Source: a virus. Taken from it: 26,950 nt of DNA. Position 1 is the stretch's first letter; the number at the start of each line of letters is the position of its first letter. Below the pieces are notes generated by a model. It was given only the letters and a program-made list of their open reading frames with translations, made no database searches and was not told where the DNA came from. Position numbers and translations under genes: made by a program. Shown piece after piece: positions 1 to 5,778 of the stretch. Location of the stretch: IMG/VR virus record IMGVR_UViG_3300036770_000329, positions 1-26,950 of that record. One strand, given 5' to 3'.

Positions 1-18
1 ACTCCAATCGTTCGGTCA

Positions 19-47
19 ATCCCTGGCAGCTGAACCTGTGCAGGGAT
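19..47 (-). other. Inverted repeat (hairpin) downstream of the leftmost gene
   Basis: A 7-bp perfect stem (ATCCCTG at 19-25 pairing with CAGGGAT at 41-47) begins 2 bases beyond the TAA stop of the 50-544 gene in the transcription direction. A second inner CAG/CTG stem is possible. No run of T follows on the minus strand, so it is not a classical intrinsic terminator. It could be a processing or RNA-stability element. The remaining bases 1-18 show no gene. Confidence 0.4.
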
Positions 48-49
48 AT

Positions 50-544
50 TTATTTTTCTAGATAGTAACACTCCATCGCGGGACGAACCAAATCTTCCCA
101 CGTAGAGAGTCTCACGATAACCAATCCCTCATTTCCCCAGCCATCGGGCATGAGTATTGCCCTCGCTGGTTTGCGCCGAGAACCAAAGTCTGCTTCGTTT
201 GATTTTACTTGTGCTTCAATACGCAACCAAGCATTTACCGCTGCTTGTATCTGCTTACCGGCTTTGACCTCATTCGCAAAAATTTCGTCTTGCCAGCGTT
301 CCTCATTTGCGTCACCAAACTTATGTGATGGCGCAACTCCTAAACGCTTGCGAGCATCTCTTTGCTTTTTCAGTCCCTTGCGCCTAGCGTTCCTGCCCCT
401 CGCAACAGGGTCGCCACATCCCTTGACCCGTCGTTTACCGTCACGGCCTTCACGTCCCAAAGTTCCAAACTTGGGGCATCCAGCGATCGCGCACTTGTCT
501 TTGCGTCCTTCACATTCTCCCTTTCTGTTCTGTTCCAAAGTCAC
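50..544 (-). CDS. Hypothetical protein, possible PDDEXK-type nuclease
   Basis: A 164-residue basic protein starting at GTG, with an AGGAG ribosome site about 11 bases upstream. The N-terminal half is rich in Arg, Lys and Gly and has four cysteines (C11, C18, C23, C43), which may form a small zinc-binding element. The C-terminal half reads EERWQDEIFANEVKAGKQ around residues 81-98, then a helix and a short strand with DGW. The Glu-Val-Lys at 92-94 followed by a Gln-rich helix is the pattern of the second half of a PDDEXK active site, as in Holliday-junction resolvase-like or VRR-NUC-like phage enzymes. It follows exonuclease and annealing-protein genes, which fits a DNA recombination role. The fold assignment is inference and the upstream catalytic acid is not certain. 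It could equally be an uncharacterised DNA-binding protein. Confidence 0.7.
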   Translation of the reverse strand: MTLEQNRKGECEGRKDKCAIAGCPKFGTLGREGRDGKRRVKGCGDPVARGRNARRKGLKKQRDARKRLGVAPSHKFGDANEERWQDEIFANEVKAGKQIQAAVNAWLRIEAQVKSNEADFGSRRKPARAILMPDGWGNEGLVIVRLSTWEDLVRPAMECYYLEK

Positions 545-550
545 TTCGCA

Positions 551-637
551 CTATCTCCTGAGCAGTAAGAACGATGTCAGGAACAGCAGTAGATCCTGAA
601 TGATCTCGTGCCCGAAGCGCACTATGTCGTTACTCAT
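551..637 (-). CDS. Tiny hydrophobic ORF (28 residues)
   Basis: Its ATG overlaps the TGA stop of the recT-like gene in an ATGA arrangement, and its TAG lies beside the ribosome site of the next gene. The product is 28 residues with a hydrophobic stretch (DLLLFLTSFLLL) followed by two arginines, so a single short membrane helix is plausible. No family is recognised. The perfect coupling on both sides is the main argument that it is translated. It could instead be a translational bridge whose product has no function, or chance. Confidence 0.4.
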   Translation of the reverse strand: MSNDIVRFGHEIIQDLLLFLTSFLLLRR

Positions 638-1776
638 TTCGGGTTGAGGGTGTCGATGATCTGTGATGCTTCACCCTTCGTCAAGTCATCCAGCTTGCTG
701 ATCGGGCGACCAATCGCATCAGTGCACAGTGAAGCAAGGTCATCGTTCGTGATGATGTTCACGTTCCGTGCCATCTTGCGAATCACACCCAACTGTGGTG
801 CGGTTGCAGGTGCGGACGGATCCTTGATCTTCGGCTTACCGTTCGCAGGATGCGACTGGATTGCTTCGACCGGAACCTCTTTCGCACCGAACATATCCAC
901 CAACTCAGCCTCCACATCAGCGACCGTACGGATCGGGTAGCCCTCCACGAACTCGGGTTCCGGTTCCACGTCTACGACCTTGCGACTCGGGAACGGCTCC
1001 ACAATCTCGGCATCCTGGATAGGAGAGAACAAGTCCTCCTTCACCTTCTTGAACGCTGCCCGCAACGCAGGCATATCCGACTCACGAATCTCTTTGCCTT
1101 CCAACCCAGCAGTCTTGATGACTTCAATATGGCTGATCGGTACAGCGTCACACGCAGCCTTGAACCGTGCCAAATTGTCTGCCGACACGACAGGGTTGAT
1201 CTCACGGATCTCCGCCATCTGTGGTGCAGCTGGAGCGTTATCAGCCTGCGACATTTCCTCAGCCGTGTACAAACCGGACAGGTCTTGTGGGAACGCTTTA
1301 CGCAACGCGAGCGCCTCCGCACACTTTGCCAACATACGGTGCGGCATCTTCGCCCACAACCCCATCGGCTTGCCATCCTTGCCTGTCTGCACATACTCCT
1401 CGATACGTGCCGTGGCAGTGAAGTTGCATACCTGTCCGTCCACGATCTTGCGGACCGTCACCGTCGCTGAGACAGGCTTGCCGTTTTCTTCGACCCAGGT
1501 TTCGTCTGAGCCTGCGTACTTGCCGGTGCGTTCAGCAATCAAACGGTATCCGTCGATGCCTGTCTGGATGGTGTAGCGGGTGGCGTTCGCGCGACCATCC
1601 CAGCGACCCACCATGTAGATCTGCTTTGCGAACGGATCCAGCCCTGTGCGTACACACTGGTGGAAGAACACGGCGAGATCACCGTCCGATACTTTGTCCA
1701 CACCCAACTGCTTCAAGGTTGCCACCTGCTGTGGGGTGAAACCTTGCTGGTCTGGTGCAATCACGAGGTTGCTCAT
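634..1776 (-). CDS. recT: Bet/RecT-family single-strand annealing protein
   Basis: A 380-residue homologue of the phage recombination protein Bet. Family members coat 3' single-stranded DNA left by a partner exonuclease and anneal it to a complementary strand. The core is at residues 1-175. It contains DGDLAVFFHQCVRTGLDPFAKQ, seen as DLAVFFHQC and GLDPFAKQIY, then TGIDGYRLIAERTG and the WAKMPHRMLAKCAEALALRKAFP region typical of Bet (visible motifs). It is longer than lambda Bet (about 260 residues). An acidic linker at about 180-320 leads to a C-terminal helical module ending in LTKGEASQIIDTLNPK, a module often found at the end of phage annealing proteins. The ATG overlaps the exonuclease stop by one base (TAATG) and has an AAAGGAGAG ribosome site. 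The two are probably a translationally coupled recombination pair. Confidence 0.93.
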   Translation of the reverse strand: MSNLVIAPDQQGFTPQQVATLKQLGVDKVSDGDLAVFFHQCVRTGLDPFAKQIYMVGRWDGRANATRYTIQTGIDGYRLIAERTGKYAGSDETWVEENGKPVSATVTVRKIVDGQVCNFTATARIEEYVQTGKDGKPMGLWAKMPHRMLAKCAEALALRKAFPQDLSGLYTAEEMSQADNAPAAPQMAEIREINPVVSADNLARFKAACDAVPISHIEVIKTAGLEGKEIRESDMPALRAAFKKVKEDLFSPIQDAEIVEPFPSRKVVDVEPEPEFVEGYPIRTVADVEAELVDMFGAKEVPVEAIQSHPANGKPKIKDPSAPATAPQLGVIRKMARNVNIITNDDLASLCTDAIGRPISKLDDLTKGEASQIIDTLNPK

Positions 1777-2723
1777 TACTTGCTCTCCTTTGCGACGATC
1801 CGCATAGTGCGGAATGTTGTTTCTTTCTTGAACTTGGCGGCCAACGCTGGATGCTCCGCCTCAAATCTCTTGGTGTCGAACGAGGTGCGTTTGCTGTTCT
1901 TCCACGACACAACCACCGTGCCATCCACGGCACCGTACTCACAGTCCTGCAAGATCATCGCGATCTCACCCTTCAACTGTTCCTCCAACTGTTCGGCTTG
2001 ACGCTTCTGTTCACGAGCCAACGACAACCGTTCTAAAGTGTCGTAGATCTCATGGCCCAAGACGACGGTGTTTTCTATGCCCTGTGGGTACAAGGTGGCG
2101 GCGTTGTCGTAGGTTGGATCAGCGATATCTGGCATCATGCCCATGTCAATGAAGCTGAGGAACCGGCGAACTGCGTCAATGTGTATCTGCTTTTCGTCAC
2201 TGCTCACGGTCTGTGTATGGAAATGCAGTTCCAGATTCGAGTCGAACACGATCCAATTGATTTCGTGACTGTCAGTGCAGATCGCCTGCTGTACTCCCTG
2301 CCAATACCAATAACGTGGCAACTGTCCCTGCCAACGCTTGTTATAGGTTTTCAGTTCGTACACCTCCCCTAACGGATCCATCCCATCAATGGTGGACAGG
2401 AGCCGCACACCGTCCTCGTCGTATGCGTACAGCACATGGGGTTCGGTAATAGGTTTGCCCAAGATTTCGGATGCCCACCTGAGTAGTGGTTCTTCGAGGA
2501 TGGTGCCTCGTCGCATCGCATCGTTCTGTTCTTTCGGTGCAGGGGGTGTCACCGAGAGAAGTTCAACAGCGAGATCAGCTGGGGTGGTGTACTTGTGTTC
2601 GTTGTGGACGACCGCTGCGACCGATGCGGTCACACGGGTTTCCCCGTCCTTGTTTTTCCATCGAGCTGTCAGCCACTCCTGGCTGCCGTGCGGTGGTTTC
2701 GGTTCGGTGTATCTGTTCTGCAT
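1776..2723 (-). CDS. YqaJ-like phage recombination exonuclease
   Basis: A 315-residue protein matching the YqaJ/lambda-exonuclease group of PDDEXK nucleases, which resect double-stranded ends for the annealing protein encoded next. Near the N-terminus it has GSQEWLTARW, the usual opening of this family. RRGTILEEPLLRWASEILG at 71-89 carries the first acidic residues. IDGMD (D113) and VYELKTYN (E123, K125) supply the D...ExK core, and YWYWQGVQQAI at 138-149 matches the family's helix with conserved glutamines. A helical Arg/Glu-rich C-terminal region follows. An upstream in-frame start at 2780 would add 19 residues. I prefer 2723, because GGAAGGAG lies 6-7 bases before this ATG and the longer start would overlap the neighbour. 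Confidence 0.92.
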   Translation of the reverse strand: MQNRYTEPKPPHGSQEWLTARWKNKDGETRVTASVAAVVHNEHKYTTPADLAVELLSVTPPAPKEQNDAMRRGTILEEPLLRWASEILGKPITEPHVLYAYDEDGVRLLSTIDGMDPLGEVYELKTYNKRWQGQLPRYWYWQGVQQAICTDSHEINWIVFDSNLELHFHTQTVSSDEKQIHIDAVRRFLSFIDMGMMPDIADPTYDNAATLYPQGIENTVVLGHEIYDTLERLSLAREQKRQAEQLEEQLKGEIAMILQDCEYGAVDGTVVVSWKNSKRTSFDTKRFEAEHPALAAKFKKETTFRTMRIVAKESK

Positions 2724-2754
2724 ATGGTTCTCCTTCCGTTGCAGACTGTTTACC

Positions 2755-3027
2755 TTAGGGGTGTAACGAGGCTGTGTCAAGAACCTTGATGTCTCGGACC
2801 ATCCCCACTGGGATATGGATTGCGTGGATACCTTCGCCCTTGCAAAGGGTTTGCCAGACAGTGACGTGCTGATCTTTGGAGCCTGGTTCCCCTACCGGTA
2901 TCAGGAATCCTACGGTGTCCACCAGCATTTCGCCATCGTCTTCATACTTTTCTAGGTCGAGCCAGCCTGCGTCACTCATGTGGGTGTCGGCCCATTGGAC
3001 GAGCACGATGGTTCTATCCCCAGACAT
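2755..3027 (-). CDS. Small conserved-looking phage protein of unknown function
   Basis: A 90-residue acidic protein. A longer in-frame version from 3120 exists, but ACGAGGAGAACGTC lies directly before the ATG at 3027, which decides the start. The sequence is rich in beta-forming residues (TIVLVQWAD, MLVDTVGFLIPVG, HAIHIPVGMVRDIKVLD), suggesting a small beta-barrel. No catalytic motif or named family is recognised. It overlaps the end of the 3014-3178 gene by 14 bases and lies 31 bases before the exonuclease gene, so it belongs to the same transcript as the recombination genes. Confidence 0.8.
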   Translation of the reverse strand: MSGDRTIVLVQWADTHMSDAGWLDLEKYEDDGEMLVDTVGFLIPVGEPGSKDQHVTVWQTLCKGEGIHAIHIPVGMVRDIKVLDTASLHP

Positions 3028-3178
3028 TGACGTTCTCCTCGTAGTGTTCTTTCGCACCCTTCGGATCGCCTTCCTGAAGATACTCGTGCATGATGCCAGC
3101 GATGTTCTTCCAACGGTCAACTTCCTGCTGAAGCTTCTTCAACGAAGCAGTCAATGTGGTAATCGGATCAGGGTTCAT
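3014..3178 (-). CDS. Small helical protein (54 residues)
   Basis: This short gene begins at an ATG that overlaps the TAA stop of the metallophosphoesterase gene by one base (TAATG), and ends 14 bases inside the next gene. The product begins MNPDPITTLTASLKKLQQEV and continues as a charged amphipathic helix (DRWKNIAGIMHEYLQEGDP). A short coiled coil or dimer is plausible. No family is recognised. Tight coupling to both neighbours and phage-like composition support it being real. Confidence 0.7.
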   Translation of the reverse strand: MNPDPITTLTASLKKLQQEVDRWKNIAGIMHEYLQEGDPKGAKEHYEENVNVWG

Positions 3179-4185
3179 TAGTCCAACCAGACTGTGTACT
3201 CGGCTGTCGTTCGACCCTTCACAGGATCCACGAAATGCAGGCGTTGGGATGGCTGGCCGACTGCTGCGATAAACGCACGGGCATACTCGTTGTGTGACTC
3301 CGGTGAACCGGTCACGAAGATGCGACCAGCGTTGGCCATCGTGAGTGTCATCGGGGTGTGCCAGTGCCCCATGTAGCAGTCTTGGAACTCCTCGACCACA
3401 CCCGTGGACCAGGCGTTTACTTTGCGCAGGATGCCGAACGCTGGCGTGTTCCCGCCGAACGAGTTGATCTCGTCACCATGCACCAGCAGTGCACGATAGG
3501 AACCGATGTTCACTATTTGATACCAGTTCGATGACATCTGCCAGCTGACGTTCTTCAGATGGGCTGTGCGCTCAGACGCGATGCGATACGCCATACGGTC
3601 GATGTTGTCACCAGCAGGCATATCACCCTTGCGACCCAAGCGACCGTGGTTGCCGTACTCGCACACCACATGAACCTTCTCAAAGAACCCAGCGAGTGAA
3701 GCCACCATCGTTTCCATCACCGAAGTCGCCTCAAACAACTGCTCAAACAGATGTGCTTCAACCTCGTACGCCTGTCCTGGGAAGATGCCGATGCCTTCCA
3801 CCATGTCGCCACCAAACATCAAAGTGCACTCCTTCACGGGATGATCCGCGCGTTGAATGTCGGTGAGCGTCATCACTTTCTCGGTGAACTGCTCGATCCG
3901 TTTCGCCAGTGTGGACACACCGAACGACACGGTGCGCTTACCCAACTGCCAGTCCGTAGCATGAACCAACGCAACCTCAGTCTTACCTTTGCGGGTGTCC
4001 TTCTTGAACGGGACAGGTTTACGGGTTGGGGTGGCACGAGCCGCGTCACGCGCAGCCTGATACACCGCCTCCACCATGTCATCGGACCGCTTCTTCGCAC
4101 GAGCTTCCTTCTGCTGTGCAGTCTTCAACGCTGCACGAAGGTCTGCGATCTCTGCTTCCAACTGGATCTCTCGATCAAGCGCCAT
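3178..4185 (-). CDS. Calcineurin-like metallophosphoesterase
   Basis: A 335-residue protein with a coiled-coil N-terminus (about 1-45), a basic linker, and a metallophosphoesterase domain. The metal-binding motifs appear in order: ATDWQLG (D78), GGDMVEG (125-131), EYGNHGR (N179, H180), VHGDE (236-240) and GHWHTP (273-278). The first motif has Asp-Trp-Gln where many relatives have Asp-x-His; this variant is common in phage SbcD-like proteins. Family members hydrolyse phosphodiester or phosphomonoester bonds, often in DNA, using two metal ions. Next to an exonuclease and an annealing protein, a role in DNA processing is likely, but the substrate cannot be read from sequence. Its ATG lies within the end of the upstream HTH-like gene (11-base overlap). 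Confidence 0.92.
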   Translation of the reverse strand: MALDREIQLEAEIADLRAALKTAQQKEARAKKRSDDMVEAVYQAARDAARATPTRKPVPFKKDTRKGKTEVALVHATDWQLGKRTVSFGVSTLAKRIEQFTEKVMTLTDIQRADHPVKECTLMFGGDMVEGIGIFPGQAYEVEAHLFEQLFEATSVMETMVASLAGFFEKVHVVCEYGNHGRLGRKGDMPAGDNIDRMAYRIASERTAHLKNVSWQMSSNWYQIVNIGSYRALLVHGDEINSFGGNTPAFGILRKVNAWSTGVVEEFQDCYMGHWHTPMTLTMANAGRIFVTGSPESHNEYARAFIAAVGQPSQRLHFVDPVKGRTTAEYTVWLD

Positions 4186-4423
4186 GACTGTATTCCTTTC
4201 GACGGTACGTACCGATTGCCCCAGCGGTCAACTTGATTCCCCTGTTCGCGAGCGCTCGGCTTATCGCCCCAGCAGAGATGCTGTGGTCGTTGATCGCCGC
4301 CCAAAAGTCGTCACGATCTTCCTCAGGCAACTCCTCGGCAATACCGAAGATGAGCGGTCTGCGACCGCTAGTTCCCTGCGCTTCTTTTATTTCGGTTAGC
4401 AGACTTCCCTTTGTCTTGCTCAC
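4175..4423 (-). CDS. Probable helix-turn-helix DNA-binding protein
   Basis: An 82-residue protein starting at GTG 4423, where GGAG lies 7 bases upstream; a TTG four codons earlier would put that GGAG inside the gene. The C-terminal part reads DFWAAINDHSISAGAISRALANRGIKLTAGAIGTYRR. Two helices with a short turn, followed by a recognition-like helix (AGAIGTYRRKEY), resemble a HTH of the kind that reads DNA in small phage regulators (inference). It overlaps both neighbours and so is cotranscribed with the metallophosphoesterase. It could be an early-gene regulator or a DNA-metabolism accessory. The exact family is not identified. Confidence 0.75.
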   Translation of the reverse strand: MSKTKGSLLTEIKEAQGTSGRRPLIFGIAEELPEEDRDDFWAAINDHSISAGAISRALANRGIKLTAGAIGTYRRKEYSHGA

Positions 4424-4556
4424 GCTGTTCTCCAATCAATGCGTTGATTTTCTCGATTACATCCCACAACGCATCAGCTTGATCTCTTGCCGGTGTCACC
4501 TTCAAAAGACTGTCGCGAATGAGTCGTAACTCCACCATACTGAAGTTCTTTGCCAT
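4368..4556 (-). CDS. Small helical hypothetical protein
   Basis: A 62-residue protein with a strong GGGAGGTG ribosome site about 8 bases before the ATG. Residues 6-45 are predicted helical (ELRLIRDSLLKV, DALWDVIEKINALIGEQ), followed by a basic, probably disordered tail rich in Lys, Asn and Arg. It overlaps the HTH-like gene by 56 bases in another frame. No function is recognised. The strong ribosome site suggests it is well translated and is the first gene after the lysis cassette. Confidence 0.75.
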   Translation of the reverse strand: MAKNFSMVELRLIRDSLLKVTPARDQADALWDVIEKINALIGEQREQDKGKSANRNKRSAGN

Positions 4557-4586
4557 TGTCTAGCACCTCCCTAAGAGAGGCAAACC

Positions 4587-4799
4587 CTAGTGGTTTTCGA
4601 TGTGGTCCGTCAACCTCTCAGAAACCTTATCTATCTTGGTTTCTACGCTGCCCTGCTTCTTGTAAACCATCTTCAGCATCCCCATCACAACCTCATGATC
4701 TGAGGCGTTCTCCTTCTTGAACTTCTGGAGAAGGGTGACTATGACAGAAAAAGCACCAGCAACAACGGCACTAAGAAAGACAGCCCACCCAGCGTCCAC
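4587..4799 (-). CDS. Small membrane protein of the lysis cassette
   Basis: A 70-residue protein starting at GTG, with GGGAGCTTGAT just before it. The first 24 residues (WAVFLSAVVAGAFSVIVTLLQ) form one transmembrane helix. Residues 25-70 are charged and probably coiled coil (KIDKVSERLTDHIENH). Small one-helix proteins with a coiled-coil tail commonly follow endolysin genes in phages and are annotated as holin-like or as membrane proteins of unknown function. It starts one base after the endolysin stop. A second holin, an antiholin or a lysis accessory role is possible. No spanin lipobox is seen. Confidence 0.8.
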   Translation of the reverse strand: MDAGWAVFLSAVVAGAFSVIVTLLQKFKKENASDHEVVMGMLKMVYKKQGSVETKIDKVSERLTDHIENH

Positions 4800-4800
4800 A

Positions 4801-5361
4801 TCAAGCTCCCTTTGATTCCTTCCAAGCCTTCACACGCTCAGGCACATCATCGCCTGCAACGTAACGCAGATGCCACGGCTCCGATGGGAGGACTTCCCAT
4901 GAGAAACCGAACGAGGTCGCGTTCTTCGCAAGCCATTCCAGCCGTGCACCCGAAGCGTTGGCAATATCGATTGCGATGCCGTAGTTGTGCTGGCTCGTGC
5001 CAGGGACCGCGAGTTGGGCCATCCCCTTCTTCAGATACCACGCCTTGCCTTTGTAGATGCGTGGTTTCTGCTTCATCAGGGCTGGCTTCGGGTTGTCGGT
5101 GTATCGCTGGAAGAATCCGTACTCCTGAACCGCAAGCGAGCGATATGTGTCCGCTGGGCTAGTCGGGCTGAGGTCAATTCCTTCTGCGTTAGCCGCAGCG
5201 TCCATCGCCTCGTATGCGTCAGCCGCACAATGATGCAACTGACCTTTGCCTTCAATCTTGCGAAGCAGGCTCGGATCCAATTCACCTGGCTCCACCCCTT
5301 TGAGGTGTGAGCACAACTTCACCTTGATGATCGGAAGTTTGGCGATGTCCACCTTCGCCAT
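4801..5361 (-). CDS. Endolysin, peptidase M15 (VanY/D-Ala-D-Ala carboxypeptidase-like)
   Basis: A 186-residue peptidoglycan peptidase. The C-terminal half has the M15 zinc site: GTSQHNYGIAIDI with H125 and D132, and SEPWHLRY with E161 as catalytic acid and H164 as third zinc ligand (motif visible, family well known). ADTYRSLAVQEYGFFQRY at 70-87 matches the conserved Tyr-Arg-Ser region of VanY-type enzymes. There is no signal peptide, so export would depend on the holin. M15 endolysins cut L-Ala-D-Glu or D-Ala-containing bonds in peptide stems; which one cannot be told here. There is no extra cell-wall-binding domain, although residues 1-60 are an uncharacterised N-terminal extension. Its start overlaps the stop of the holin-like gene. 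Confidence 0.93.
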   Translation of the reverse strand: MAKVDIAKLPIIKVKLCSHLKGVEPGELDPSLLRKIEGKGQLHHCAADAYEAMDAAANAEGIDLSPTSPADTYRSLAVQEYGFFQRYTDNPKPALMKQKPRIYKGKAWYLKKGMAQLAVPGTSQHNYGIAIDIANASGARLEWLAKNATSFGFSWEVLPSEPWHLRYVAGDDVPERVKAWKESKGA

Positions 5362-5615
5362 TATTCAGCCGCTTCTTCCTTCTTCTTCGTTGCACCAGCA
5401 CCAGAGAACGCGGCTTCGATTTCTTCCTTCGTCAACGTGCCATCCACGCTGAAACGGAGAAGCTTCTCAACGACCTGTGCACAAGCCATCACGCCAGCAA
5501 GGGCAGCAGACTTCCACAGTTCAACACCGATGATTGCGCCACCAGCAACCGCAGCCAAAGCCGAGGAGCCGAACAGGGCGAAGATACGGAAGATGATGTT
5601 CTTGAGCTTGTCCAT
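5361..5615 (-). CDS. Holin-like protein
   Basis: An 84-residue protein with two hydrophobic segments (about 8-30 and 33-50: FGSSALAAVAGGAIIGVELW, then KSAALAGVMACAQVVEKLL) and a charged Lys/Glu tail. Size, topology and position directly before the M15 endolysin fit a small phage holin, resembling the r1t-type group (inference). Holins permeabilise the inner membrane so the endolysin can reach the wall. Its ATG follows the stop of the 53-residue membrane protein by one base, and it ends overlapping the endolysin start, so the three are probably translated in sequence. Confidence 0.85.
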   Translation of the reverse strand: MDKLKNIIFRIFALFGSSALAAVAGGAIIGVELWKSAALAGVMACAQVVEKLLRFSVDGTLTKEEIEAAFSGAGATKKKEEAAE

Positions 5616-5616
5616 T

Positions 5617-5778
5617 TCAGTCTTTCTGGGAGAGGGATAACGCTGAGTGCAGGATCAATGTTACACCAGTTATCCACAGGGCTGATCGGAGAGTAGGCCC
5701 AGACAAGGTGATGAGCACCATGCCAGAACCGGCGTAGGTCCATGAGTTCTCGCTCAGAAAATCCAAGAATTTACGCAT
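5617..5778 (-). CDS. Short two-helix membrane protein, second holin candidate
   Basis: A 53-residue protein beginning MRKFLDFLSENSW. Its ATG overlaps the TGA of the upstream PA14-like gene (TGATG), and its TGA stops one base before the holin-like ATG. Two hydrophobic stretches (TYAGSGMVLITLSG at about 14-27 and ALWITGVTLILHSAL at 33-47) separated by Pro and Arg suggest two membrane helices. It fills exactly what would otherwise be a gap of 162 bases in an otherwise gapless operon. No family is recognised. A holin, antiholin or pinholin-like role is the natural guess from position. The ribosome site is weak, so it likely depends on translational coupling. Confidence 0.7.
   Translation of the reverse strand: MRKFLDFLSENSWTYAGSGMVLITLSGPTLRSALWITGVTLILHSALSLSQKD

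Noticed and set aside
2724-3120. Longer starts for the exonuclease (2780) and for the 90-residue gene (3120)
   Set aside because: Clear AGGAG-type sites lie directly before the internal ATGs at 2723 and 3027, and the longer versions would overlap neighbouring genes.
5489-5743. Alternative minus-strand 84-residue ORF overlapping the holin
   Set aside because: It overlaps the holin-like gene and the 53-residue membrane ORF, which are coupled to their neighbours. It lacks a ribosome site and has an unlikely composition.
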